Source: Mycobacterium sp.
GTDB taxonomy: Bacteria > Actinomycetota > Actinomycetes > Mycobacteriales > Mycobacteriaceae
DNA: 64,000 nucleotides
Reading direction: 5' to 3'
NCBI GenBank assembly: GCA_003987775.1
Contig: RXJD01000002.1
Span: 1-64,000 of the forward strand
Part shown: one piece after another, positions 36,440-44,903 of the stretch
How the letters are laid out: every line of letters starts with the position of its first letter
Position numbering within the stretch: position 1 is the first letter of the stretch
Notes under the pieces: generated by a model
What the model saw: the letters and a program-made list of their open reading frames with translations, nothing else
The model's database searches: none
Told to the model about the DNA's origin: nothing
Program-made: the position numbers and the translations under genes

Positions 36440-36583
36440 ATGGCCGATTCCGCGCTGCAGCAGCAACTCGATGAGGTGCGCTCGCTGCTCAGTCGCGCAC
36501 GAGAGTTGTTCGGCGACAACCCGATCGAGCCACCCACCGCGATTGCACCCGATCCCGAAACCGCGAGGACCTGGCTGCTCTAG
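36440..36583 (+). CDS. Possible small protein, 47 residues
   Basis: A short frame on the plus strand, divergent from the Rv0029-type gene and convergent with the next one. The product starts MADSALQQQLDEVRSLLSRA and continues RELFGDNPIEPP to the end TARTWLL: an amphipathic helix followed by a proline-rich tail, with natural-looking composition. No strong ribosome binding site is visible. It is too short for similarity judgement by eye. Confidence 0.45.
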   Translation: MADSALQQQLDEVRSLLSRARELFGDNPIEPPTAIAPDPETARTWLL

Positions 36584-36586
36584 TCG

Positions 36587-36892
36587 TTAGTCGCTGCGGC
36601 GGCGCAGCCTGTGCTCGAGCAACTTTTCGATCGCAGCATCCAGGTCGGCGTCTGTGGGCACCTCTGCCGAAGGGGTGTGCCCGGCCGCGACGATCTCGTC
36701 GCGCACTTCCAGCAGCGCCTTGAGGCACGAGACGTCAGCGGTCAGCAGGATGCCCTCGGCCAAGGTTTGGGCGTCCGTCTCCATGGCCGCTTCACTGAGC
36801 GCGACGCTGTGCAGATATCCACCTCGACATGAGCGCACCAGGATGTGTCCGCTGGGATGCACGGTGTCGAATGCGGGATTGGCGTCTGTCAT
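36587..36892 (-). CDS. Conserved mycobacterial protein (Rv0028 type)
   Basis: Product of exactly 101 residues when started at ATG 36892, the same length as Rv0028. It begins MTDANPAFDTVHPSGHILVR and has a small mixed alpha/beta pattern and an arginine-rich end. It follows the EspC-like gene by 10 bp. Proteins of this kind appear in ESX accessory clusters, but I cannot assign a function. Confidence 0.75.
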   Translation of the reverse strand: MTDANPAFDTVHPSGHILVRSCRGGYLHSVALSEAAMETDAQTLAEGILLTADVSCLKALLEVRDEIVAAGHTPSAEVPTDADLDAAIEKLLEHRLRRRSD

Positions 36893-36902
36893 GACTGTCG
36901 AG

Positions 36903-37214
36903 TCATCCGTCGAGGATGCCGCCGAGTTTGTCGGCGGCCTCTTGCTCATGTTGCTCCCACATGGCCGCTGAGGTGTGCAGGTTCTGAGCGATGTCGGCGT
37001 GGTCGTTCGCCTGCTGCTCGTAGCACTGCCGCCTGCGTTCGAGAAGTTCCCGGCCAGCCTCACGCAGTTCACTGAAGATCGGCCCGAGAGAGTCCAGGCT
37101 CTCCTGGATCGCCGCATGGGACCCGGGCAGGGCCCGCAGCTGCTCGGCGGTCTGCTGGTGGTGGGCCGCTGCGTCGCGCAAGTGCGCCGGCACCACATGA
37201 ATTCGATCTGCCAT
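36903..37214 (-). CDS. EspC-like ESX secretion-associated protein (DUF2580)
   Basis: Helical protein of 103 residues (ADRIHVVPAHLRDAAAHHQQ; LGPIFSELREAGRELLERR) of the EspC/DUF2580 family, which form WXG100-like helical hairpins and include ESX-1 substrates. The W-x-G turn and a YxxxD/E tail are not evident, so export is uncertain. It corresponds to Rv0027. It is the only EsxA/B-like small helical protein in this locus, which makes it a candidate substrate or chaperone of the adjoining EccB/EccC. Confidence 0.78.
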   Translation of the reverse strand: MADRIHVVPAHLRDAAAHHQQTAEQLRALPGSHAAIQESLDSLGPIFSELREAGRELLERRRQCYEQQANDHADIAQNLHTSAAMWEQHEQEAADKLGGILDG

Positions 37215-37235
37215 CCGCTGTCTCCTGTTCTGCGA

Positions 37236-38630
37236 CTAGGCCATCGCTGAGGGCCGCGTAGGTGTCGGTGCCTGGGTGGCCGGCGCGGGAGTTTGGGTGG
37301 CCGGCGCCGGCGGGTGCTGCCAGCCTAGAAAGCTCGGGCCGGTCACGGTCGAGATGTGTTGAATTTGACCGTCCAGCAGCGCCTTGCTGCCCCCGAGCGC
37401 AAGCGCGTGCCGATCAGTGAACATGCCGATGTCGCCGGGCTCGACGCGGGAGGGATCGAGGGGAACACTGACCGCGGTGCCAGGCGGCGGGATGGTCATG
37501 CCCTGCTGCTGGAATGCTTCGGCGATCGGCGTGCCGCCGGCCGCGGCCTTGATCGCCGCGGCGAGTTGCGGGCTGGCCGCCGTGACGGTCTCGCCGGTGG
37601 GCAAGGTGACCGTGGTCGGCCCCACCGCGGGCGGTTCGGGATGTTGCGCGCCAGGCTCACGATGCTCGTCGTTCCCGTGCTCCTCATCGCGGGAATCCCG
37701 CTTCTTGTCCTGAGCTGACTCCCGGTCGATCGGGTCGTCGTCGAACAGCCCGTCGTCGAGCGCCCGTGAGTTCCGGCCGGTGCCGCCAGTCGGCAGGCTG
37801 GGCAGGGCAAAACCGGCCGGTGCGCCCGTGGCGGGCATCGGCGCGCCCGCCGGTGATCCTCCACCACCTGTGCCGGGTGGGTTCGCCGCAGGGGATACCG
37901 CGGCGGGCACCGACTCCGCCATGCCGGCCGGTTCCGGCCCCGGGTCACCGAGCAACAACGAGTCGAGCAAGGGATCCGGGGCGGCGTTAGTGACCGGCTG
38001 TGGGCTCGCGGGGTGCGGGTTCGCCGATGGCGGCGGTGCCACACCCCGTACGCGGGGGGATGTCTCCGCGGTGTTCTTCGACGCGTTGTACAGCGAAGTC
38101 CACGCAGCCATCAAGGCCGACTTCGATGTGTCGTCGAGACTCGCCGTCGCGACGACTTCGCGGATATCCCGGAGCTTGCCGATCAGCAACCGCTGGAAAT
38201 CCCGTGCGCCGGCGGGCGTATCGAGATCTGACCGCGTCGCGACGGCGGTCTCGATCTCTTGTTGCAGTTTGGTCAGCGCATCTCGGCCTTCGACGGTGGT
38301 CAGGTGCGCGTTCAGAATCGCCGCCACCACCTGCAGGTCGAGCTGCGATGTCACGGAATTCTGATGGGCCAGAGCGGCTTCCGCGTCGGCGATGGCCCTG
38401 GCCGCGTCGCCGTCGGCGCGATCCGGCGGCGGCGCGGCCGCTACGGGGAACACATCCGGGTGCTGCCGGCGGATCTTCGCCAGGATTTCGGCGAGCTGCG
38501 CACCGCTCGTCACGGGCGAGACGGCGGCGATCCGGTCGTCCGGCGTCAACCCGGCCATCCATGCCATCGGGTTACCGGTGCGCTCCTGGATCAGTCGCAT
38601 CGTGTCCGCGAGGTCCTGGTAGATCGTCAC
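37236..38630 (-). CDS. DUF4226 protein with an NlpC/P60-like C-terminal tail (Rv0026 type)
   Basis: Product of 464 residues from GTG 38630 (after GGAGGG). An N-terminal helical part is followed by a DUF4226 module at about 75-185, a long Pro/Gly/Ser-rich linker, and a C-terminal segment with RVEPGDIGMFTDRHALALGG. That segment mirrors the VQPGDLVFP...GHVQMAIG half of the NlpC/P60 peptidase two genes upstream, but the catalytic cysteine half is missing. There is no signal peptide. It corresponds to Rv0026. It is probably non-enzymatic. Confidence 0.75.
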   Translation of the reverse strand: MTIYQDLADTMRLIQERTGNPMAWMAGLTPDDRIAAVSPVTSGAQLAEILAKIRRQHPDVFPVAAAPPPDRADGDAARAIADAEAALAHQNSVTSQLDLQVVAAILNAHLTTVEGRDALTKLQQEIETAVATRSDLDTPAGARDFQRLLIGKLRDIREVVATASLDDTSKSALMAAWTSLYNASKNTAETSPRVRGVAPPPSANPHPASPQPVTNAAPDPLLDSLLLGDPGPEPAGMAESVPAAVSPAANPPGTGGGGSPAGAPMPATGAPAGFALPSLPTGGTGRNSRALDDGLFDDDPIDRESAQDKKRDSRDEEHGNDEHREPGAQHPEPPAVGPTTVTLPTGETVTAASPQLAAAIKAAAGGTPIAEAFQQQGMTIPPPGTAVSVPLDPSRVEPGDIGMFTDRHALALGGSKALLDGQIQHISTVTGPSFLGWQHPPAPATQTPAPATQAPTPTRPSAMA

Positions 38631-38679
38631 GGGCCCTCCATGCCGCGGGACAGTACCCAGGTACCGCAGCCTCGACAAT

Positions 38680-39033
38680 TCACCGTGTGGAGGACTGGCC
38701 GTACTGTGACCGCAACCCTTGCAGCACAGCGCTTTTGGCGCGGCTCATATCACGGGCCCCGGTCACGACGGCGGAGATCTCGCGCTGTTTGGCCAGCAGA
38801 AAACGCTGAAACTCCCGCGCCGCCAATGGCGCATCGACCGCAAGGCGGCGCGCGTCCTCGATCTCGGCGGCGATCGCATCGAGCCGGCGAACGCTGTCCC
38901 GCAGAGACTCGTGTGCCTCGGCGAGCGTCTGGGTCAGCACCCGGTCGGCCTCGGTCGCCCTGCGCAGGCGCGTCGTCAGCTCGGCCTGGCGAGCGGCGAT
39001 TGAGTCTATCGAGGATCCCGCTTGGTCCGACAT
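38680..39033 (-). CDS. Short DUF4226 protein (Rv0025 type)
   Basis: All-helical coiled-coil protein of 117 residues ([39 protein letters not shown]). It resembles the DUF4226 module of the next gene, including the [16 protein letters not shown] stretch, so one may derive from the other. It lies 15 bp after the NlpC/P60 gene. Function unknown; the context links it to the ESX genes. Confidence 0.75.
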   Translation of the reverse strand: MSDQAGSSIDSIAARQAELTTRLRRATEADRVLTQTLAEAHESLRDSVRRLDAIAAEIEDARRLAVDAPLAAREFQRFLLAKQREISAVVTGARDMSRAKSAVLQGLRSQYGQSSTR

Positions 39034-39048
39034 GGTCTCAGCCTTCTC

Positions 39049-39840
39049 CTACCAGGGCCGCCGGATCGCCACATTCGGCCCCAGCCGGCTGATCCGGACG
39101 GAGGCACCCGAATAGGGGGCTTCGACCACCAGATTGTTGCCGATGGCCATCTGCACATGGCCGGAGTGCGGAAAGACGAGATCGCCCGGTTGAACCTGGG
39201 AGCGCGGGACCGCAATCCCGTCGTTGATCTGTTGATAGGTGGTGCGCTCGAGGTGTACCCCGGCCCGTGCATACGCCCACTGGACCAATCCGGAGCAGTC
39301 GAACTGATGGGGTCCGGTGGCACCCCAGACGTAGGGGCACCCCAGCCGGGACAGCGCGGCCCGTACCGCCACATCAGCGCGACCGTGCGCCGACGAGGGA
39401 CGGACACCGTGGTGGGCGACGCGATACCGCAGCGCACGCAATGCTCCGGCGTGACTCCGCGCCCGGCCCTGCGCGGCCAGGATGTGGGCCCGCTGGGCTC
39501 GTAGCCGGGCCACCCGCCGACGCAGCGCCTCGCGCTGGGCCAGCGGCGTGGCCGGCGTGACCGTGGCGTCGGCGCGGGCCTCGTCGACGACGGCGCCGGT
39601 GAGCCCGCGCGCAACCGCCCTGTCCCGCCGTGCCCCGGCGATGATGCTCGTTACTGCCGCGTCCGTGTGTGCCGCCGATGTCAGGATGACGTGGCTGCGG
39701 TTCGCGGCGCGCTGGTAATCACTCGGGCCCGCAACGTATTTGGATTCGGGGGCCGGCACGGCGCCCAGCGCCACCGCGGGACTGGTACCGGCGAAGAGTT
39801 GGTGGGCACGCTGCAGTACCTCCAGTTCGGGCTCACTCAC
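39049..39840 (-). CDS. NlpC/P60 peptidoglycan peptidase (Rv0024 type)
   Basis: Predicted D,L-endopeptidase cutting peptidoglycan stem peptides. From GTG 39840 the product has 263 residues: a helical N-terminal region, then the NlpC/P60 domain from about 145 with catalytic Cys in FDCSGLVQWAYARAG and His in SGHVQMAIG. It has no signal peptide, so if it reaches the wall it may use the ESX machinery. The start overlaps the upstream regulator by 8 bp. ESX-2 of M. tuberculosis has a similar neighbour (Rv3896c). Confidence 0.88.
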   Translation of the reverse strand: MSEPELEVLQRAHQLFAGTSPAVALGAVPAPESKYVAGPSDYQRAANRSHVILTSAAHTDAAVTSIIAGARRDRAVARGLTGAVVDEARADATVTPATPLAQREALRRRVARLRAQRAHILAAQGRARSHAGALRALRYRVAHHGVRPSSAHGRADVAVRAALSRLGCPYVWGATGPHQFDCSGLVQWAYARAGVHLERTTYQQINDGIAVPRSQVQPGDLVFPHSGHVQMAIGNNLVVEAPYSGASVRISRLGPNVAIRRPW

Positions 39841-40609
39841 TGTTCGTCCCGCCCTCGTCTGGTGCGGGTTCGCGCAGCGCCTCGGTGAACGCGCGCACCC
39901 GGGGGATAGCTCCGGACGGGATGACACCCCGGTTCCGGATGTCCCACACATCCTCACAACTGACGCCGATCAGAGCCGCGACAACCGCATCCGGAAGCGA
40001 CGATCTCGTGCATGCCCGATCGAAGCGCGCGCTCAGGCTTGTCGGCAATCGCTCCAGCAGGGCAGTGCGGGTAGCTTCGAGCGACTGCAGATGCTCCATG
40101 AGGCGGCCCGCCGAATCGGTGTCGGCATTCACCGCCACCCGCCACGAACTGGCGGCCAGCATCTCCGCCTTCACGCACTGAGCGACCACGGTCAGAATAT
40201 ACGTCTCATATTCGTTTGATGTTTTCGCCGGCGTGCGGTCGATGAGGGAACGCAGCGTTTCCAGCTGCGCCTCGGCGTACTCTTCGAGCACGTCGGTGTC
40301 GCTGTGGCGCTCGACGGCGACCTCGCCCGGGCTTCGCGCGGCCATGGGTGCCGGCGGCCGAGCCGTCAGCACACGGGTGAGCTCGGCTTCGGGATCCGCG
40401 GCGACCACGAGCCGCGCGTACGTGCCCGGTGGCAGGCCGAGCCCATCTTCAACCTTCTGAACAGTACTTTTGTGGGGTTTGCGGGCGCCGCGCTCGAGAT
40501 AGCTCAACCCCATGATGCTCACATCGGTGGCGGCGGCGAGGTCCGCCAGAGACCAGTCGCGTGATTCGCGGAGCGCGCGGATCGCCGCACCGGCGGCCTC
40601 GCGGCTCAC
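39833..40609 (-). CDS. XRE-family transcriptional regulator (Rv0023 type)
   Basis: The 258-residue protein has an N-terminal helix-turn-helix (IRALRESRDWSLADLAAATD, then IMGLSYLERGARKP) and a long helical C-terminal domain of unknown role. It is nearly collinear with Rv0023, including the QCVKAEMLAASSWRVAVNA block. It is divergent from whiB5; the two TGTATACG copies between them are candidate operators. It is the first gene of the minus-strand cluster leading to eccB-eccC, so it may control that cluster. Confidence 0.9.
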   Translation of the reverse strand: MSREAAGAAIRALRESRDWSLADLAAATDVSIMGLSYLERGARKPHKSTVQKVEDGLGLPPGTYARLVVAADPEAELTRVLTARPPAPMAARSPGEVAVERHSDTDVLEEYAEAQLETLRSLIDRTPAKTSNEYETYILTVVAQCVKAEMLAASSWRVAVNADTDSAGRLMEHLQSLEATRTALLERLPTSLSARFDRACTRSSLPDAVVAALIGVSCEDVWDIRNRGVIPSGAIPRVRAFTEALREPAPDEGGTNSE

Positions 40610-40661
40610 GGCGGGCTCCCAGCCATGGACGAAATATTACACAGGCGCTGCGGCGTCGTTG

Positions 40662-40715
40662 TGTATACGTTTTTATCACTGTTTTGCTTGCCTCGCCGCG
40701 GTTGTTTTGTATACG
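40662..40715. promoter_or_regulatory. Two TGTATACG elements in the whiB5 / regulator intergenic region
   Basis: TGTATACG followed by TTT-rich sequence occurs at 40662 and 40708, 46 bp apart. Each contains the palindrome GTATAC. This is the only AT-rich stretch between the divergent genes, so it should hold both promoters. Spacing of about four and a half helical turns could suit a regulator that loops or binds as two dimers. Confidence 0.5.
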
Positions 40716-40754
40716 CTTTCGCCTACGTTTCAGGAGGAACAAGGAGGCCCGAAC

Positions 40755-41183
40755 ATGGCGAACCCCTGCACATCAAACCCGGAACTGTGGTTCGGCTACC
40801 CCGACGACGACGGCGGCGACGGTGCCGCGAAAGCACGCGTCTACGAGCGGTCGGCGATTGAAGCGCGGGTGCAGTGCCTGCGCCGGTGCCCGCTCGCGCA
40901 ACAACGCCTGTGCGCGGGGTATGCGATCAAGCACCGCGAAGAGTACGGCGTCTGGGCCGGCGTCAAGCTGCCCGGCGGGCAGTACCGCAAGCGCGAGCAA
41001 CTCGCCCACGCCCACGAGGTGCTTCGGCGCATCGCCGCCGGTGAGATCAACGCCCGCGAGCTGCCCGAGAATACGGCACTGCTGGCGCGCCGGGAAGCCG
41101 AGCGGACAACCCACAGAATCCCGGCAAGCGGAGTGGTCGTGCATCTTCCCGCCGCCCAGCTGGGTCCGCGCTCAGCCGCCTGA
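40755..41183 (+). CDS. whiB5: WhiB-family iron-sulfur regulator WhiB5
   Basis: Redox-sensitive transcription factor of the Wbl family, 142 residues, started at ATG 40755 after AAGGAGG. Four cysteines are present (NPC near residue 5, then CLRRCPLAQQRLC near 40-50), with CX3C and CX7C spacing rather than the commoner CX2C and CX5C. The turn is GVWAG, not GVWGG. In M. tuberculosis WhiB5 influences virulence genes, including ESX-2 and ESX-4 (literature). Its position next to ESX genes here is therefore notable. Confidence 0.92.
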   Translation: MANPCTSNPELWFGYPDDDGGDGAAKARVYERSAIEARVQCLRRCPLAQQRLCAGYAIKHREEYGVWAGVKLPGGQYRKREQLAHAHEVLRRIAAGEINARELPENTALLARREAERTTHRIPASGVVVHLPAAQLGPRSAA

Positions 41184-41283
41184 CCCGTGCAACGAACCAA
41201 GTCAGGGGATAGGTGGCCGACAGCCGGGGTATACGGCGCTCGACAGCAGCCCCGTCCGGGCTCGGGCTTCGAGAGGCGCACTC

Positions 41284-42068
41284 ATGACATTCGACGTCAC
41301 CCCGACCACAGCTCAACATGATCTGGCCCGGCGAACCCATGAGTTCGCCGAGCAGGTGATGCGGCCCGTCGCACTGGAATACGACCAGCGCCAGGAGTTT
41401 CCCTGGCCCGTACTGGAGGAGGCCGCCCGCCAAGAAGTCCGGATCCGCCACGTTGGGCACTTTCGAACAGACCCGGCCGATGGTGGCGGCACAAGCGATA
41501 GGGATCGCGCGCCGCCCTGGAGTACGCGACGGCCTACGCCACGGAGCGAGAAGCGTTCGGCGGACCCATCATCGATAATCAGGGCATCGCATTTCCGTTG
41601 GCCGACTTGGCGACTCAGATCGACGCGGCCCGGTTGCTGACGTGGCGTGCCTCCTGGATGGCGGCCAACGGTGTCCCCTTCGAGCGCGGCGAAGGCTCCA
41701 TGTCCAAACTCGCCGCCAGTGAGGTCGCGGTCAAAGCCACCGAGCGGGCCATTCAGACCATGGGCGGCTGGGGTTACATCACCGATCACCCGGTGGAGAA
41801 GTGGTATCGAGATGCCAAGCTGTACACCATCTTTGAGGGCACCAGCGAGATTCAGCGGATGGTCATCTCCAATGCGCTGGGTTCCTCCGTCGATGTCCCG
41901 CCCCTGCACGTGACGGTCGAGCCGACCGGCGGGCCCTTGAACCGGATGTTCGGCAGGGGTACACCACTGCGTTCGCGGGCAGCCGACAGAGCCCTGGCAC
42001 TCAAAGACCGGATCCCCGAGCCGGTGATGCGGGTCGCCATGAAGGCGCTGCAGCCACCCGGCCGGTGA
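41284..42068 (+). pseudogene. Acyl-CoA dehydrogenase, internally deleted and frameshifted
   Basis: The N-terminus (MTFDVTPTTAQHDLARRTHE, to VLEEAARQEV) is followed directly by the late part of an acyl-CoA dehydrogenase in other frames: VGTFEQTRPMVAAQAIGIAR, ALEYATAYATEREAFGGP, then from 41598 the intact C-terminal domain (TMGGWGYITDHPVEKW; IFEGTSEIQRMVI). About 170 residues covering the middle beta domain are missing, and at least two frameshifts are needed. It cannot make a working enzyme. The 3' half is still open and well conserved, so decay seems recent. Confidence 0.85.
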
Positions 42069-42090
42069 TTCGGCGAGTAAGGTCGCCAGA

Positions 42091-43080
42091 GTGAGCAACC
42101 TGGAGACCGCCCCGGTCGAAGTTGCTTGCGGCGCTGGGCAGGTCGCGGGAAACATTCCGGCGGTGGAGATCCTTGCGGCACGGGAGGTTCCCCTGGGAGG
42201 GCCGCGGGCGATGCCGGTGCGACGCACCCTGCCGCAGCGGCAGCGCTCACTGATCGGCGCCTGGTGCTTCGTCGACCACTACGGGCCCGTGACCGGAAGT
42301 GCCGCGCGGATGGATGTTCCGCCGCACCCGCACACCGGCCTGCAGACGGTGAGCTGGTTGTTCAGCGGGGAGGTGGAGCACCGCGACAGCGCCGGCGTAC
42401 ATGCCATGGTGCGGCCCGGTGAGCTCAATCTGATGACGGCCGGTGGGGGCATCTGTCACTCCGAGGTCGCGGTCGGCGGCGGGGTGCTGCACGGCGCCCA
42501 GTTGTGGGTGGCACTACCGGATGCGGCGCGCGACACCGGCCGCGACTTCGCGCACTACCGAACCGAACCTGTGTCCGTACCAGGGGCGCGGGCGTCGGTC
42601 TTCCTCGGTGAGTTGGCCGGAAGTCGTTCGCCGGTAACAACTTTCACCCCGCTGCTGGGTGCTCAGGTTGACCTGGACGGCCACGCGGACCTCGAATTCG
42701 AGATCGACCCGACGTTCGAGCACGCGGTGTTGTCCGACGAGGGAGACGTCGCGCTGAGTGAAGTTCCGCTGTCGGTTGCCGACCTGGGATACCAGGCCCC
42801 TGGTCATTCCGTACTGCGGCTGCGCAATGTGGGCGAGCGCCCCGCCCGGGTCCTGGTACTCGGGGGTGCTCCGTTCTGCGAAGAGCTGGTGATGTGGTGG
42901 AACTTCGTCGGGCGCAGCCACGACGAGATCGTCTCTTACCGACAGCTCTGGCAGGACGGCGATGAGCGGTTCGGCGCCGTCCGCGGCTACCAGGGTTCGG
43001 TCAGCCGACTGCCCGCCCCACCGATGCCCACCACCAGGCTCGTCCCCCGGCCACTTCCGCACACGAAGGAGCGCACATGA
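42091..43080 (+). CDS. Pirin family protein
   Basis: Bicupin of 329 residues. The pirin metal ligands are visible in PPHPHTGLQTVSW and in GGGICHSEV, so an iron-binding, possibly quercetinase-like site is intact. The start is GTG 42091. Its stop overlaps the ATG of the next gene (ATGA). The biological role of bacterial pirins is unclear, with redox sensing and dioxygenase activity reported. Confidence 0.9.
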   Translation: MSNLETAPVEVACGAGQVAGNIPAVEILAAREVPLGGPRAMPVRRTLPQRQRSLIGAWCFVDHYGPVTGSAARMDVPPHPHTGLQTVSWLFSGEVEHRDSAGVHAMVRPGELNLMTAGGGICHSEVAVGGGVLHGAQLWVALPDAARDTGRDFAHYRTEPVSVPGARASVFLGELAGSRSPVTTFTPLLGAQVDLDGHADLEFEIDPTFEHAVLSDEGDVALSEVPLSVADLGYQAPGHSVLRLRNVGERPARVLVLGGAPFCEELVMWWNFVGRSHDEIVSYRQLWQDGDERFGAVRGYQGSVSRLPAPPMPTTRLVPRPLPHTKERT

Positions 43081-43418
43081 CAACCGACAAGACCGGCGCA
43101 GAGGTCGACATCCGGGCGGAGGACCGGCGCTACTCGATCGCCGTCGCCGGCCAGGATGTCGGCTTCGCCGAGTTCGCCGACCGTGGCGATCAGCGGGTCT
43201 TTCACCACACCGAAATCGATCCCGCGTACGGCGGGCGTGGGTTGGCGACGCTACTGCTCGAGGACGCGCTGCAGGCCACCCGCGCAGACGGCAAGCGGAT
43301 CGTCCCGGTGTGTTCCATGGTGGTGACGGTGCTCAAGAAGCATCCCGAATACAACGACATCACCGACCCCGTGACCGCCGAAGTCGTCGGCTGGGTCAAC
43401 ACACAGCCGAGCAACTGA
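43077..43418 (+). CDS. GNAT-like N-acetyltransferase (YjdJ type)
   Basis: Short acetyltransferase-like protein of 113 residues with the acetyl-CoA loop compressed to HTEIDPAYGGRGLATLLLED and the typical RIVPVCSMVVTVLKKHPEYN end. Members of this GCN5-like group act on small or unknown substrates. It is coupled to the pirin gene by a 4-bp overlap. Confidence 0.88.
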   Translation: MTTDKTGAEVDIRAEDRRYSIAVAGQDVGFAEFADRGDQRVFHHTEIDPAYGGRGLATLLLEDALQATRADGKRIVPVCSMVVTVLKKHPEYNDITDPVTAEVVGWVNTQPSN

Positions 43419-43421
43419 CAC

Positions 43422-44903
43422 TCACCGTCCTTCCGGCCCCCACGTGTTGGGCAGCATCGGAACGGTTGGGCCGCTGTCGAATTCGTCGGCGGGCAGGGTG
43501 ACCAGCCCCGCCGCGACGGTATCGGTCCTGGCCGCGGTGCCGGTGAAGCCCATCGCCCCGGAACCGTTGCCGGACGCCGTGACCACGGGCTCTTCGGGTG
43601 GCCCCGGGTCGTAGTCGAGGACCTCGTCGGCGTACTGGTGCTCCGGCATGGTGGCCGTGCGCTTACGTCGGGACCGGCGCTTGTCCCGGGCAGCCACGCC
43701 CGCAGCGGCAGCCGGGATACCCTGCGCCGGCGCCTTGGCGCTGGATCCCTCGCGGAAGGTCGGCGTGAATCCTTCGCCCGGGTCGATTCCGATGACGGCG
43801 TACGGCAGGGCCGATGCAGCCGGAGCGGGCGTCGCCGATGCCGGCGCCGATCCGGCTGACGAGGCTGCTGAGCCGGCGGGTGCGCCGGCCGGTCCGGCGA
43901 CCGTCGGGGCCAGCGTCGCCAGCGGCCAATTCGACGAATGACTCGGGGCGTTGACCGCCACGGCCGGCGTTTCCGCACCTTCGGCCACCGCGACCGGAAG
44001 CTGCTGCAGGTACTCGTAACCCACCCCGATCACCACACCCAGGGTTATCGACAGCAGCGGGTCCAGCAGGAGCTGGGGGTAGGTGAGGCTCGCCGCGATC
44101 CACGTCACGACCTGGTAGATGACGGCGAACAGGAACGGGCCCCAGGTGGTCAGCGCCTGCGCCGGGTTCGTCAGGAAGTCGGTGATCAGCTGGAAGGTGT
44201 TGCCCACCGGGTTCTGCAGAAAGTTGGTGATGGGTTCATAGATCTGCTGGATCAGCTGCACGTACTGCTGCAGCAGCTGGGCGATGATGTCGGCGAGGTT
44301 GAGCTGGTTACCGGAATCGGCGGCCGGAGCGGCCGCGGCGAGCTGGCCGGTGCCAGCGGGTGCATCGGCCTTGACGACCGTCGGCGCCGGGGACGTGGGT
44401 GGCACACCCGCCACCGCCGCTGCCGACGCTGCCTCGTAGCCGCCCATCGCGGCCGCGGCCTGCAGCCACATCCGGACATAGTCGGCTTCATTGAGGGTGA
44501 TCGGAATGGTGTTGATGCCAAAGAAGTTCGTCGCCACCAACACGCCATGGACGAGGTGGTTGGCGGCCAACTCGGGCAGCGTCGGCATCAGCGCCAGCGC
44601 GGTCGTATAGGCCGCGGCGGCGGCCTCATGCTGGGCTGCAGCGGCCTGACTGGCTGCCTGTGCCTGCGTCAGCCACCCCAGATACGGCGCGTGCGCGGCA
44701 ACATACTGCACGGCGCTGGGCCCCTGCCAGGAACTCTGGGCTGCACCCAGCACACCCAGCAACTCGGCAGCCGCCTCGGCGTACTCGGCACTGAGCGCCT
44801 GCCACGCACCCGCGGCTGCCACCAGCACCCCCGGGCCCGGCCCGCTGGACAGCAGCGCCGAATGGACTTCGGGGGGTGAGGCCAGCCAGATCGGCGACGT
44901 CAC
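43422..44903 (-). CDS. PPE protein, PPE2-like, with a basic C-terminal motif
   Basis: I start at GTG 44903 (493 aa; [20 protein letters not shown]). The PPE domain has SSWQGPSA and the [17 protein letters not shown] block [21 protein letters not shown] hydrophobic middle and a PPE-PPW/PPE2-type tail follow, with the basic cluster [10 protein letters not shown] near residue 415 and a final LPNTWG. M. tuberculosis PPE2 has a comparable tail that takes it into host nuclei. No PE gene is adjacent and the neighbours are not ESX genes. Confidence 0.88.
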   Translation of the reverse strand: MTSPIWLASPPEVHSALLSSGPGPGVLVAAAGAWQALSAEYAEAAAELLGVLGAAQSSWQGPSAVQYVAAHAPYLGWLTQAQAASQAAAAQHEAAAAAYTTALALMPTLPELAANHLVHGVLVATNFFGINTIPITLNEADYVRMWLQAAAAMGGYEAASAAAVAGVPPTSPAPTVVKADAPAGTGQLAAAAPAADSGNQLNLADIIAQLLQQYVQLIQQIYEPITNFLQNPVGNTFQLITDFLTNPAQALTTWGPFLFAVIYQVVTWIAASLTYPQLLLDPLLSITLGVVIGVGYEYLQQLPVAVAEGAETPAVAVNAPSHSSNWPLATLAPTVAGPAGAPAGSAASSAGSAPASATPAPAASALPYAVIGIDPGEGFTPTFREGSSAKAPAQGIPAAAAGVAARDKRRSRRKRTATMPEHQYADEVLDYDPGPPEEPVVTASGNGSGAMGFTGTAARTDTVAAGLVTLPADEFDSGPTVPMLPNTWGPEGR

